DNA of 41,925 bases from JBFELO01 sp041552055 (GTDB lineage: Bacteria > Acidobacteriota > Thermoanaerobaculia > Thermoanaerobaculales > Sulfomarinibacteraceae): NCBI GenBank assembly GCA_041552055.1, contig JBFELO010000026.1:1-41925 (forward strand), given 5' to 3'. Below are positions 32,612 to 41,158 of this stretch, piece by piece (the stretch's first letter is position 1; every line of letters begins with the position of its first letter). Under the pieces are notes generated by a model, which saw only the letters and a list, made by a program, of their open reading frames with translations, searched no databases and was not told where the DNA came from. A program made the translations under genes and the position numbers.

Positions 32612-35600
32612 CTCGTCAACCGGGCGAGCTCCATGGCCGATCCATCGGAGGCGGTGATCGGCCGCAGTCGGTAGGAGAAGGTCATCGGCTTCGGCCACAC
32701 GGTGTACTCGTCGTGCGGCCGCGCGCCCCAGCTGTCGTCTCCGCCGACGCCGGTCTGCTCCATGTCGATGCTGAGAGTGATCTCCTCGCGGCGATCCATC
32801 TCGTAGCTGTGCTTTGCCGTCTCGAGATCCTCGGTGGTGTGGTGGTGTGCGCTGAACGCGATCAGCGGTTCACCGATCACCAGCAGACCGTTGCCGTCGG
32901 CGTTGGTCAGGGAGAGCCAGCGGACATCGGTCTTGTTGCCATTCTCCTGCGGCTCCGAGTAGTCGACGTACTGCTCGTCGACGGTGCCCGTGTACACCCC
33001 GACGCGCGCCCCCGCCTTGCGATCCCAGTAGCTCTCGTGCGGGCCGCGGCCGTACCACGTGACGGTCTCCAACCCGCTCGGGACGGTCAGCTGCATGCCG
33101 AACCGGGGAAGCTCCGGCAACTCGGTGTCTCCGGGACTGAAGTCGTGCTCGACAATGACGTCCCCGCTGCCGAGGACGGTGAAGGTCAGCAGGTTGGTGG
33201 CACCCACGTCCGGGAACGCGCCCTCGAAGCGCAGCTCGACTTGCGCCGACCCGGTCTGGGTGACCGCCGAGGATGTCACCCTCCAGTTGCGGCTGGCCGC
33301 TTTCCACGGCGCGCACCGGTTCGGCATATCGTTGCCCCGATCGTTGTCGGTCGGGGCGCGCCAGAAGTTCGGTCTCGGTCCAGATCCGATCAGCTCGTTC
33401 CCCTGGAAGGTCAGTGACGCGATGGTCCCGTGATCCATCTCGAAGCGGACCGCGAAGCGATCGCCGGAAACCACGGTCATGCCGTCGCCCTCCTCAACGG
33501 TGAGCGGAGCCATATCTGCCGCGTCGAGCTTCGGCGCGGCGGCTTGGAGATCCAGCTCGAACTGCTCCCACGCCACCTCGTGACCTCGCGCCGCCCACAG
33601 CTGGTCCTCGGCCAACCGAAAGCTCAGGTCGAGCCAGTACTCGACCCCTGGCTGCGCCGTGACCACAGGCAGAGGAATCGCGATAGCCCGGCTCTCCGAC
33701 GGCGCGATATCGAGCACCGGCAGCCGACCGGAATCGATGACCACGTCATCACGTTTCAGCTCCCAGATACCGTCAAAGCCGTCGAGGCTTTTGAATGCAT
33801 AGCCGTTGGCGATCTCGACCTGACCGCGCGCGAGATCGACGGGTCTGGCCGTGACGTACTGGTAGACCTTCTTGACCTCGAACAGGCCGGGATGGGGTAC
33901 CCGGTCCGGTGACACCAGGCCGTTCATCAGGAAGTTGTCGTCGTGGTACACGCCGGGCGGCTCGAAGTCACCGCCAAAGGCGAAGTAGAACTCCCCAGGA
34001 CGGCCGGGCACCGGCTGCCGCAGGCCCTGGTCGACCCAGTCCCAGATGAATCCTCCCTGGAGCCGCTCGTGGCTGTAGATAGCGTCCCAGTAGTCCTCGA
34101 GGTTGCCGTTCGAGTTGCCCATGGCGTGCGAGTACTCGCACATGATGAGCGGACGGTCGTCGTAGTTCTCGGCGTACTCGACGATCTCCTCGATGCGCGC
34201 ATACATGGGACAGAAGATGTCGGTGTTGGGACCGAGCTCGGCGCGCTCGTAGTGGACCGGGCGCGACGGATCACGGTCGCGGATCCACGAGCTCGTCGCC
34301 GTGAAGTTGACCCCGTCTCCCGCCTCGTTGCCGAGCGACCAGATGATGATGCTGGGGTGGTTCTTGTCGCGCTCGACCATGTTGATGGTCCGGTCGAGGT
34401 GGGCCTTCCCCCACTCCGGCTTGTTGCCGAGCGTCGTGTCCGGTTCGTAGCCGATGCCGTGCGACTCGATGTTGGCCTCGTCGATCACGTACAAGCCGTA
34501 GCGGTCGCACAGGTCGTACCACTCGGGCACGTCGGGGTAGTGGGAGGTGCGAACCGCGTTGATGTTGTGCTGCTTCATGAGCCGGATGTCCCGCACCATC
34601 AGGTCCGTGCTCATGACGTGCGCGGTGTCGGGGTCGTGCTCGTGGCGGTTCGTCCCCTTCAGGTAGATCGGGACGCCGTTGACGAGCAGCTTTCCGCCAG
34701 CAATCTCGACCTCCCGAAAGCCGACGTTGCTGGACAGCGACTCGACGATTGTCCCATCCGCGTCTCTCAGGGTCAGCACCAGCCGGAACAGGTTCGGCTC
34801 CTCGGCCGACCACTTCGGCGGATCGACCACCGTGCGCTCGAGCCGCACTTCGACCTCACCGCCGGAGTCGACCGCAGCTGCCACGGACAGGCCCTCGACG
34901 ACCCTCTCGCCCTCGCTGTCGAACAGCTGCGCGTCGACCGAAAACGGACGGCCGTCTGCGCCGAGGTTGCGGACCCGCACGTCCACGCCGAGCCGGGCGT
35001 CGCGGTGGCTGTCGTCGAGATCGGTGTGCACCTGGAAGTCACGGATGTGGAGCTCGTCCCGTGCGACCAGTGAGACGTCGCGGAAGATCCCGCTCAGCCG
35101 CCAAAAGTCCTGGCACTCCAGGTAGGACCCGTCCGAGTAGCGGTAGACCTCGGCGGCGAGCACGTTGTTACCCGCCACCAGGTATCTCGTGATGTCGAAC
35201 TCGGCCGGCGTGCGGCTGTCCTGGCTGTAGCCGACCTCGTGGCCGTTGACCCAGACGTAGAACGCCGAGCTCACTCCGTCGAACTGGAGGAACACCCGCC
35301 TGCCGACCCACCCCTGCGGGATCGTGAAGGTGCGCCGGTAGGAACCGACCGGGTTGAAGTCGTGCGGTACGCGCGGCGGGTCGGGCTCGCCCCAGGCATA
35401 CCGGATGTTGGTGTAGATCGGGTAGCCGTATCCGTGCAGCTGCCAGTTGGCGGGCACCGGGATCGTGTTCCACGAGCCGACATCGAAATCGGGGCGGTAG
35501 AACTCGACCGGTCTCCGGGCCGGGTTCTCCGACCAGTGGAAGCTCCACTCGCCATTGAGCGACCGATACCAGGGAGATCCCGCGGGCTCTCCGACCTGCG

Positions 35601-35781
35601 CAGACAGAGAATCAGCAAAGGGTATGGCGGTCGCCCGCGGCGCCTCCTTGTTGCGCCCGACCATCTGCGGGTTTTCCCAGTCCGGGTGGAGATCCGCGCT
35701 CGCGTTCGCTCCCCACACCACCGCCATCAGACACCCGGCGGCCAACACCAACGCCGTGGCTCGTACCTTCGACCAGGTCAC
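32608..35781 (-). CDS. GH2 beta-galactosidase, LacZ-like, exported (1057 aa)
   Basis: Large five-domain beta-galactosidase of family 2. GTG 35781 is chosen because GGAGG at 35787-35791 gives a 5-base spacer; the protein then begins with a signal peptide (TWSKVRATALVLAAGCLMAVVWGANASA), so it acts outside the cytoplasm. Domains in order: jelly-roll sugar-binding domain (YRSLNGEWSFHWSENP, ~60-220), Ig-like domain, TIM barrel with acid/base Glu in WSLGNEAGDG (~487) and nucleophile Glu in MCEYSHAMGNSNG (~550), then the Ig-like and beta-sandwich small-chain domain, with FWRAPTDNDRGND. It is the first gene after the TonB receptor terminator and begins the operon that runs through GH30. A TTCGAA palindrome lies ~24-29 bases before the start. 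Confidence 0.93.
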   Translation of the reverse strand: MTWSKVRATALVLAAGCLMAVVWGANASADLHPDWENPQMVGRNKEAPRATAIPFADSLSAQVGEPAGSPWYRSLNGEWSFHWSENPARRPVEFYRPDFDVGSWNTIPVPANWQLHGYGYPIYTNIRYAWGEPDPPRVPHDFNPVGSYRRTFTIPQGWVGRRVFLQFDGVSSAFYVWVNGHEVGYSQDSRTPAEFDITRYLVAGNNVLAAEVYRYSDGSYLECQDFWRLSGIFRDVSLVARDELHIRDFQVHTDLDDSHRDARLGVDVRVRNLGADGRPFSVDAQLFDSEGERVVEGLSVAAAVDSGGEVEVRLERTVVDPPKWSAEEPNLFRLVLTLRDADGTIVESLSSNVGFREVEIAGGKLLVNGVPIYLKGTNRHEHDPDTAHVMSTDLMVRDIRLMKQHNINAVRTSHYPDVPEWYDLCDRYGLYVIDEANIESHGIGYEPDTTLGNKPEWGKAHLDRTINMVERDKNHPSIIIWSLGNEAGDGVNFTATSSWIRDRDPSRPVHYERAELGPNTDIFCPMYARIEEIVEYAENYDDRPLIMCEYSHAMGNSNGNLEDYWDAIYSHERLQGGFIWDWVDQGLRQPVPGRPGEFYFAFGGDFEPPGVYHDDNFLMNGLVSPDRVPHPGLFEVKKVYQYVTARPVDLARGQVEIANGYAFKSLDGFDGIWELKRDDVVIDSGRLPVLDIAPSESRAIAIPLPVVTAQPGVEYWLDLSFRLAEDQLWAARGHEVAWEQFELDLQAAAPKLDAADMAPLTVEEGDGMTVVSGDRFAVRFEMDHGTIASLTFQGNELIGSGPRPNFWRAPTDNDRGNDMPNRCAPWKAASRNWRVTSSAVTQTGSAQVELRFEGAFPDVGATNLLTFTVLGSGDVIVEHDFSPGDTELPELPRFGMQLTVPSGLETVTWYGRGPHESYWDRKAGARVGVYTGTVDEQYVDYSEPQENGNKTDVRWLSLTNADGNGLLVIGEPLIAFSAHHHTTEDLETAKHSYEMDRREEITLSIDMEQTGVGGDDSWGARPHDEYTVWPKPMTFSYRLRPITASDGSAMELARLTR

Positions 35782-35804
35782 GCACACCTCCGTTCCGCGT
35801 CCAA

Positions 35805-35810
35805 TTCGAA
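35805..35810. promoter_or_regulatory. TTCGAA dyad before the GH2 gene, possible DeoR box
   Basis: A TTCGAA palindrome in the context ATTCGAAAT lies 24-29 bases upstream of the GH2 start. Similar TTTCGAAA lies just upstream of the DeoR gene (39660-39667). DeoR-family operators such as those of GlpR and AgaR often contain TTCG cores, so shared control by the DeoR protein is possible. Short sites like this can occur by chance. Confidence 0.3.
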
Positions 35811-35870
35811 ATCCTCCCGGAAACCCATGACCATGGTACAGGTCGGCAGGCTGCGCACGGATACAGAAAG

Positions 35871-35898
35871 GGACGAGCCCGCCGAAGCGGGCTCGTCC
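35871..35898 (-). terminator. rho-independent terminator of the TonB-receptor gene
   Basis: Perfect 12-base-pair stem: GGACGAGCCCGC (35871-35882) and GCGGGCTCGTCC (35887-35898), with a four-base loop. On the minus-strand transcript the loop is UUCG closed by C-G, an exceptionally stable tetraloop, and the stem is followed by CTTTCTGT. It begins 16 bases after the receptor stop codon and separates the receptor from the GH2 operon. Confidence 0.85.
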
Positions 35899-35913
35899 AC
35901 GAGACACCCTTGA

Positions 35914-38706
35914 TCAGAACTCGAAGCGCAGCCGCAGCTCGGCCCGCCGCGGCAGTACCCAGAGGTTGGGCACGGGATTCTCATCGGGGTTGAACTCGCG
36001 GCTTCTCCAGCCCTCGACCGCGTCGTCGTTGAGGACGTTGAGCATCTGCAGGTCGACGCTGAGGCCCATCCCCCTGCCGAGACTGAAGTGCTTGCCGATG
36101 CTGAGATCCCACAGGAACTGGTCCGGGTACCGCTGGTCGTAGCTGGCCGGCTCGGCGATGACTCGGGTCTCTCGCCACCAGGTGCTCGGCTCCTGGACGA
36201 ACGCGTAACGGTCGTAGGGCCGACCGGTCTGAAAATTGACCACGGTGCTGAGCTTGATCTGCCACGGAGCCATGTAGTTCGCGACCACCCGGAACATGTG
36301 CCGGCGGTCGGCGTTGAGAGCCTTGTCCGCGTTGAGGTGGCTGTTGGGATCAGTCTCGTCATTGAACCAGTACATGACATAGCCCTGGCTGCCCCAGTCC
36401 AGGAAGGTCGGGTTCAGGCCCTCCGACTTGGAGAGGGTGTAGGAGGCGAGCATGTCCCAGTTGTTCCTGAACCGTTTCTTGAAGGTGAATACCAACCCCT
36501 GGTATTGCTGCTCGTACGGGCGATCACCGCCGGTCGCTCCAGGCCCGGAGCTGTTGCCCTTCATCGTTGTCGGTCCACCGCCGCCGTAGTCGCGAAGATC
36601 GAACACCTGTCCGTTCCAGGGGTCGGTGTAGGTGAAGATTTCATACGGCGCGTCGTCGAGGAGATGCCAGCCGATGAGGTCCTCGGTCTTCTTGTAGACC
36701 GCCTGCACGCCAAACGAGCTGGTCGCACCCACCTGGTGCTCCATCCCGAGGGTGTACTCCCAGGTGTGCGCGTTCTCGGTACCATCGACCAGCAAGGCGT
36801 CGGAGGCCTCCCATGACCACGTCTGCTCCCACTCGCCGTCCCAATTGAGCCAGTACCCCTGAGAGGGCGGCTTATCGGGCGGCGGCCAGTACCACTGGCC
36901 GAACACGGGTCCCGCGTGGAAGCGCCCGATCGAGCCGCGGACGAGGGTCTTTCCGTCGCCGGTCGGCTGCCAGGCAAAGCCGAGGCGCGGGTCGATGCTG
37001 GTCCAGTCGACCATGTCGCGACCCGGGATGATCTCACCGGTCGGGTTCGAATCCCCGTCGAGGCGGGGATAGTCGGGGACCCGGGCCTGGTGGCGGTCAT
37101 AGCGGACACCGAGCTCGACAGTCAGCCTCTCACTCATCTGCCAGCTGTCTGTCACGAAAGCTCCGCTAGACTCCGATATCGCACCGTAGTAGAACGGCGT
37201 CTGGTAGTACAAGCCCTGCCAGGTGTAGTAGTAGCCGTAGCCGTAGTAATAGCTGTAGTAGTAGGACTCCGCCTGGTAGTAGTAGCTGGTGTCGAAGGTC
37301 TTGGTGTTCGCGCTGCCCTTCTTGTACTGGACACCGAACTTGAACTCGTGGTCCCCCTTGATGAAGTCGTCGGCGTGCTGCGACAGGATGATCTCGGCGT
37401 CGTCGGTCTGCGGGTCCCATTCCCAAGTCCACCACATTCCACCGGAGTACACCCAGGGATCGACGGTCGCGTCGACGAACATCCACTCATCGCTCGGGAC
37501 CTGAGGTCCCCAGGTGTAGTCGGTGCGCCAACCGCCCGCCCGCGCCTCGAGAAAGGTGTTGCTGCCGACGACGGCGCTGTAATCCAGGGAAAACATCTTG
37601 ACGTTGTTTCTGCTCTCCCCCCAGTTCGACGGTTCGGAGTACACATCGCCCACCGATGGGCCCACGTAGTCGTGGTCGCCGACCCGCAGGTTGAGGCGGT
37701 GGTTGCCGCCGAACTGCGCGGTGAGCTTGAGATCGTAGTTGTCCCAGGTGCTCTCCTTCTGACCGGGGAGCTCCTCCTCGTATGGCCAGTACTCCAGGAC
37801 ACGCCCCCACTCGGTTGCGGCGAAGAACCACAGGTGGTCCTTGACGATCGGGCCACCCAGGGTCAGCACCAGATTGTTGTGGTGATCGAGCCGATAGTTC
37901 TGCGCCCCTTCCGGCGCGTCCTCGTCAATCGCGTTGGTGGAGACCCAGTCGGGGACCCAGTAGTCGAGGACCGCCGAGCCGTGGAAGTCGTTGGTACCCG
38001 ACTTGGTGACGACGTTGAATGCGCTACCGAGCATGCTGCCGTACTCGGCGCCGGCACCGGTTCCGACCATCTGGAGCTCGGCGATCAGCTCGTCGTTCAT
38101 CGACCACTGGACATCACCGGCCTCCGGCGAGGTGCTGTCGAGACCGTCGATGTTCCACTGATTTGACTGTACGTCCGAGCCGAAGGGCGAGAGAAGGAAT
38201 ATACTCTCGCGGTCCGCGGCCACTCCCGGAGCCACCGCGAGGGTGTCGTAGAAGTTGCCCCTGGTCGGCAAATCCTTGATCTGATCTGCATCGTAGGCTG
38301 CACCGAAGCTGGGGCTCGCGGTATCGATCACCGGCGTCTCGGCGCTGACGGTGATCTCTTCCGAAAACGCCTCCGGCATGCTGAAATCGACCGTTGCGAC
38401 CGCGTCAATGGCCACCCTGACCTCCTCGGCCGCCTGCGACTGGTATCCCTCGAGGGTCGCCGTCACGGTAAAAATGCCGATCGGCATCGCCGTGAACGAG
38501 AAGCCACCTGAGGAGCTCGTCACGGTGGTTCTCTGGGCCGAGCCGAGGATCTCGCCGGTGACGACGACGGTGACCCCCGGCAGGACCTGGCCGTCAACGT
38601 CGACGGTCCTCCCTCGAATGCTGCCAGTGGTCTGGGCCCAGGCCGCCTGGCTGACGAGCACCGCGAACACCGCAACTGATACCGTGATCCATCGTCCTCT
38701 GGTCAT
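35914..38706 (-). CDS. Oar-like TonB-dependent outer-membrane receptor (930 aa)
   Basis: Outer-membrane beta-barrel transporter, probably for oligosaccharides or peptides. ATG 38706 has GGAGGAGG five bases upstream; a signal peptide (~1-25, ending SQAAWAQ) follows. Residues ~27-115 form a carboxypeptidase-regulatory-like domain (GSIRGRTVDVDGQVLPGVTV), then a plug domain (~120-250; QWNIDGLD, GTNDFHGSA) and a C-terminal barrel ending in the aromatic residue F of the LRFEF end, as expected for BAM insertion. A very tyrosine-rich stretch lies at ~475-508 (see findings). It follows the DeoR gene on the same strand with a 56-base gap and is closed by a strong terminator. Neighbouring galM and a sugar symporter suggest sugar import. 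Confidence 0.88.
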   Translation of the reverse strand: MTRGRWITVSVAVFAVLVSQAAWAQTTGSIRGRTVDVDGQVLPGVTVVVTGEILGSAQRTTVTSSSGGFSFTAMPIGIFTVTATLEGYQSQAAEEVRVAIDAVATVDFSMPEAFSEEITVSAETPVIDTASPSFGAAYDADQIKDLPTRGNFYDTLAVAPGVAADRESIFLLSPFGSDVQSNQWNIDGLDSTSPEAGDVQWSMNDELIAELQMVGTGAGAEYGSMLGSAFNVVTKSGTNDFHGSAVLDYWVPDWVSTNAIDEDAPEGAQNYRLDHHNNLVLTLGGPIVKDHLWFFAATEWGRVLEYWPYEEELPGQKESTWDNYDLKLTAQFGGNHRLNLRVGDHDYVGPSVGDVYSEPSNWGESRNNVKMFSLDYSAVVGSNTFLEARAGGWRTDYTWGPQVPSDEWMFVDATVDPWVYSGGMWWTWEWDPQTDDAEIILSQHADDFIKGDHEFKFGVQYKKGSANTKTFDTSYYYQAESYYYSYYYGYGYYYTWQGLYYQTPFYYGAISESSGAFVTDSWQMSERLTVELGVRYDRHQARVPDYPRLDGDSNPTGEIIPGRDMVDWTSIDPRLGFAWQPTGDGKTLVRGSIGRFHAGPVFGQWYWPPPDKPPSQGYWLNWDGEWEQTWSWEASDALLVDGTENAHTWEYTLGMEHQVGATSSFGVQAVYKKTEDLIGWHLLDDAPYEIFTYTDPWNGQVFDLRDYGGGGPTTMKGNSSGPGATGGDRPYEQQYQGLVFTFKKRFRNNWDMLASYTLSKSEGLNPTFLDWGSQGYVMYWFNDETDPNSHLNADKALNADRRHMFRVVANYMAPWQIKLSTVVNFQTGRPYDRYAFVQEPSTWWRETRVIAEPASYDQRYPDQFLWDLSIGKHFSLGRGMGLSVDLQMLNVLNDDAVEGWRSREFNPDENPVPNLWVLPRRAELRLRFEF

Positions 38707-38735
38707 CGGATACCTCCTCCGGTCCGTTCTTTCGC

Positions 38736-38747
38736 GATCGTACGATC
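38736..38747. promoter_or_regulatory. perfect palindrome upstream of the TonB-receptor gene
   Basis: GATCGTACGATC is a perfect 12-base dyad 30-41 bases before the receptor ATG, between the DeoR stop and the receptor start. It may be an operator in a promoter for the receptor, or simply chance. It is not similar to the TTCGAA-type sites near the DeoR gene. Confidence 0.3.
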
Positions 38748-38762
38748 CGTTCATCCGTCGCC

Positions 38763-39638
38763 TCACCGTCCACGGATCGTGGCTTGCGTTCCCAGGTCCT
38801 CGATTCCCCCCTTGACTCCTCGTTCCTTCAGACGGACGACCTCGACGGCCAGCCCGTCCGCCGCCAAATTCGCGAGCACCGAACCGTCCGCACCGTCGTC
38901 GGTGATCAGCAGATCCGCGCCCGAGATGTCGGCCACGAAGGCCGATGCCACCTTGCCGATCTTGTCGTGGTCGGCGAGAAAGACACTCTTCTCCGACGAC
39001 CTCACCATGGCCTGCTTGATCTCCGCCTCGGCGATGTTGCTGTTGGTAAACCCTCGAACCGGGTCGACCCCGTTACAGCCGAGGAAGGCCACTTCGGCGC
39101 GGAGCTGATCGAGCACCAGGGTCCCCATGGGCGCGACCAGTGAGTGCTGGAGCGGGCGCAGGGTGCCGCCGGTGACGATGACCGAGACCCCGGGCAACGA
39201 TTCCAGGATGAGTGCGATGTTCAGGCCGTTGGTGATCACCACGACCCGGGCGAGCTCCGGCGACAGCGCCTTGGCCAGCTCGGTGGTGGTGCTGCCCACG
39301 TCGATGATCACTGTCTGGCCGTTCTCGATCATCGCGGCCGCGTGCGCCGCGATGGCCGCCTTCTCGGCGCGGTTGGTGGTGCTGGTCTCCTCGAGAGGCA
39401 TCTCCATGGCGCCGCTTCGAGCAGCCACCGCGCCACCCCGAATCCGGGTCAGCACCCCCCTTCCCTCGAGGTACTTGAGATCTTCACGAATCGTGACTTC
39501 TGAAACGTCCAGCCGGTCCGTGAGCTCGGCGATGCCCACCCGCCCGTTGACCTCGATCGCACGACGAATCGCGTCGTGCCGCAACGCAGCCTTGAGCGCG
39601 ACCTGGTGCTGTAAAACTGGCACCCGCGTGTCCTTCAA
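38763..39638 (-). CDS. DeoR family transcriptional regulator (291 aa)
   Basis: Sugar-responsive repressor. Residues ~20-75 form the DeoR helix-turn-helix (RHDAIRRAIEVNGRVGIAELTDRLDVSEVTIREDLKYLE region), followed by the ISOCOT-fold sensor domain with the phosphosugar loop DVGSTTTELA (~117-126), VITNGLNIA (~138-146), VTGGTLRP and FLADHDKIGK. Ligands in this family are usually phosphorylated sugars. It is divergent from galM and the symporter, and upstream of the TonB receptor, so it is placed to control both directions. TTTCGAAA at 39660-39667 lies just before its start and could be its own operator. Confidence 0.92.
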   Translation of the reverse strand: MKDTRVPVLQHQVALKAALRHDAIRRAIEVNGRVGIAELTDRLDVSEVTIREDLKYLEGRGVLTRIRGGAVAARSGAMEMPLEETSTTNRAEKAAIAAHAAAMIENGQTVIIDVGSTTTELAKALSPELARVVVITNGLNIALILESLPGVSVIVTGGTLRPLQHSLVAPMGTLVLDQLRAEVAFLGCNGVDPVRGFTNSNIAEAEIKQAMVRSSEKSVFLADHDKIGKVASAFVADISGADLLITDDGADGSVLANLAADGLAVEVVRLKERGVKGGIEDLGTQATIRGR

Positions 39639-40020
39639 TTAGGAAAGATAATCCAAAATTTTCGAAAGCGCAAGAGGCCACGCGGCAAAATCCGTACATT
39701 CGTCATATTTCCCGTCCTGTCGTGTGACGGCGCTCTCCGAATCTCACCTTATGCCCAAATGAGATCAATTATCACTTAGTTGTTCTCGTCTCAGAGCTAG
39801 AGCTGACCAGATCCGTCGCGTCGTGCAAATGAGCGCTCATCGGCCGCAGCACACCACCGTGGAGTTCATCGAGTCGAAAGAAACAAGAAATTTCCACTGG
39901 AAATCAAAGAAAATCTCGATATTGATGTTATCCTCGAATCCCCTATCCAAGGAGCTCCTCCATTCGGCGGGCCTTCTTGGTGAGGCGCTTCTGCAGGAGG
40001 CGGTGACAACCGAGCTGGTC
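39639..40020. promoter_or_regulatory. AT-rich divergent regulatory region between deoR-like and galM
   Basis: About 380 bases that are clearly richer in A+T than the flanking genes. It holds TTTCGAAA (39660-39667), a second TCGAAAG (39874-39880), and the perfect inverted repeat ATTTCC-ACT-GGAAAT (39890-39904). These are plausible binding sites for the DeoR protein or another regulator. An open frame runs from 39823 into galM, but its first 66 codons have no match to the galM family and contain these repeats, so it is treated as leader sequence. Confidence 0.6.
39890..39904. repeat. 15-base inverted repeat in the galM leader
   Basis: ATTTCC and GGAAAT are perfect reverse complements separated by ACT. 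The dyad is about 117 bases upstream of the preferred galM ATG. Its size (6-3-6) fits a dimeric regulator site. Confidence 0.5.
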
Positions 40021-41109
40021 ATGACGGGGAACTCGAGCAGGTTGAATGACAGCATCGCGAAGCGGCCGTTCGGCTCCCTGCGCGACGGCCGAGACGCCGA
40101 TCTGTACGTTCTGACCAACGACACCGGGATGCGTGCGTCGATCACCAACTACGGCGGCATCGTCACCTCGTTGATCACGCCCGATCTTCAAGGTCGATTC
40201 TCTGACGTCGTACTCGGATTCGACCACCTCGAAGCCTATCTGGCCGCACCCTGGTACTTCGGAGCGATCATCGGGCGGTACTGCAACCGCATCGCGAGCG
40301 GTAGCTTCGGTCTCGACGGCCGGACCTTCACACTCGCCCGCAACGACGGTGCACATCACCTTCATGGTGGCGTCGCCGGATTCGACAAGGCCCTGTGGCG
40401 GGCACGGCCGCGGTCATCCCCCGACGGTCCACAACTCCGGCTGTTCCACATCAGCGCGAATGGCGACGAGGGGTACCCGGGGCGGCTGGAGGTCGTCGTC
40501 ACGTACACGTTGACCAACGACAACGAGCTGCGCATCGACTCACACGCCACGACGGATCAGCCGACGCACGTCAACCTGACGAACCACTCTTACTTCAACC
40601 TGGCCGGTTCGGGCGGTGGAGACATACTGGATCACGTCGTGACCGTCGACGCCGACCGGTTCACGCCGGTGGACTCCGCGCTGATTCCCACCGGTGAGCT
40701 GCGCGACGTGACCGGCACCCCGATGGACCTCCGAACACCGGTCTCAATCGGCGCGGGAATCGACGACACCGACGAGCAGCTTCGCTACGGCCATGGCTAC
40801 GATCACAACTGGGTGCTGAACCGGACCGGACACGAGCTGTCCCTCGCCGCCAGGGTCACGGAACCGACCAGCGGACGGTCGATGGAGGTCATGACGACCG
40901 AGCCCGGCGTGCAGTTCTACACCGGGAACTTCCTGGACGGGAGCCTCACCGGCAAGGGAGGCGCGGTGTACGATCGACGTTGCGCCTTCTGTCTGGAGAC
41001 CCAGCACTTCCCGGACTCGCCCAACCGAACCGAGTTCCCGACGACGATTCTGCGACCGGGCGACGTGTACGAGACGACGACCGTCTATCGGTTTCTGGTG
41101 GATCCATGA
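40021..41109 (+). CDS. galM: aldose 1-epimerase (mutarotase, 362 aa)
   Basis: Interconverts alpha and beta anomers of aldoses such as galactose or glucose; cytoplasmic as read from ATG 40021. Family motifs: ITNYGGIV (~40-47), FGAIIGRYCNRIASGSF (~81-96), HHLHGG with the first catalytic His region, HVNLTNHSYFNLAG (~184-197; catalytic His), and CLETQHFPDSPN (~327-338; catalytic Glu). Residue count matches the family. The start is uncertain: ATG 40021 lacks a strong ribosome site, and GTG 40003 sits only two bases after AGGAGG. It is followed 49 bases later by the sugar symporter on the same strand, and is divergent from deoR. A galactose or glucose uptake role with the GH2 beta-galactosidase is sensible. 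Confidence 0.9.
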   Translation: MTGNSSRLNDSIAKRPFGSLRDGRDADLYVLTNDTGMRASITNYGGIVTSLITPDLQGRFSDVVLGFDHLEAYLAAPWYFGAIIGRYCNRIASGSFGLDGRTFTLARNDGAHHLHGGVAGFDKALWRARPRSSPDGPQLRLFHISANGDEGYPGRLEVVVTYTLTNDNELRIDSHATTDQPTHVNLTNHSYFNLAGSGGGDILDHVVTVDADRFTPVDSALIPTGELRDVTGTPMDLRTPVSIGAGIDDTDEQLRYGHGYDHNWVLNRTGHELSLAARVTEPTSGRSMEVMTTEPGVQFYTGNFLDGSLTGKGGAVYDRRCAFCLETQHFPDSPNRTEFPTTILRPGDVYETTTVYRFLVDP

Positions 41110-41158
41110 GGGACCGCCGCAGAGAGTCCACGGCTGACCACGTGAAAGGAAGCACACC

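Noticed and set aside
39823..40020. N-terminal extension of the galM product
   Set aside because: No family match, AT-rich, contains inverted repeats; the domain begins near 40021.
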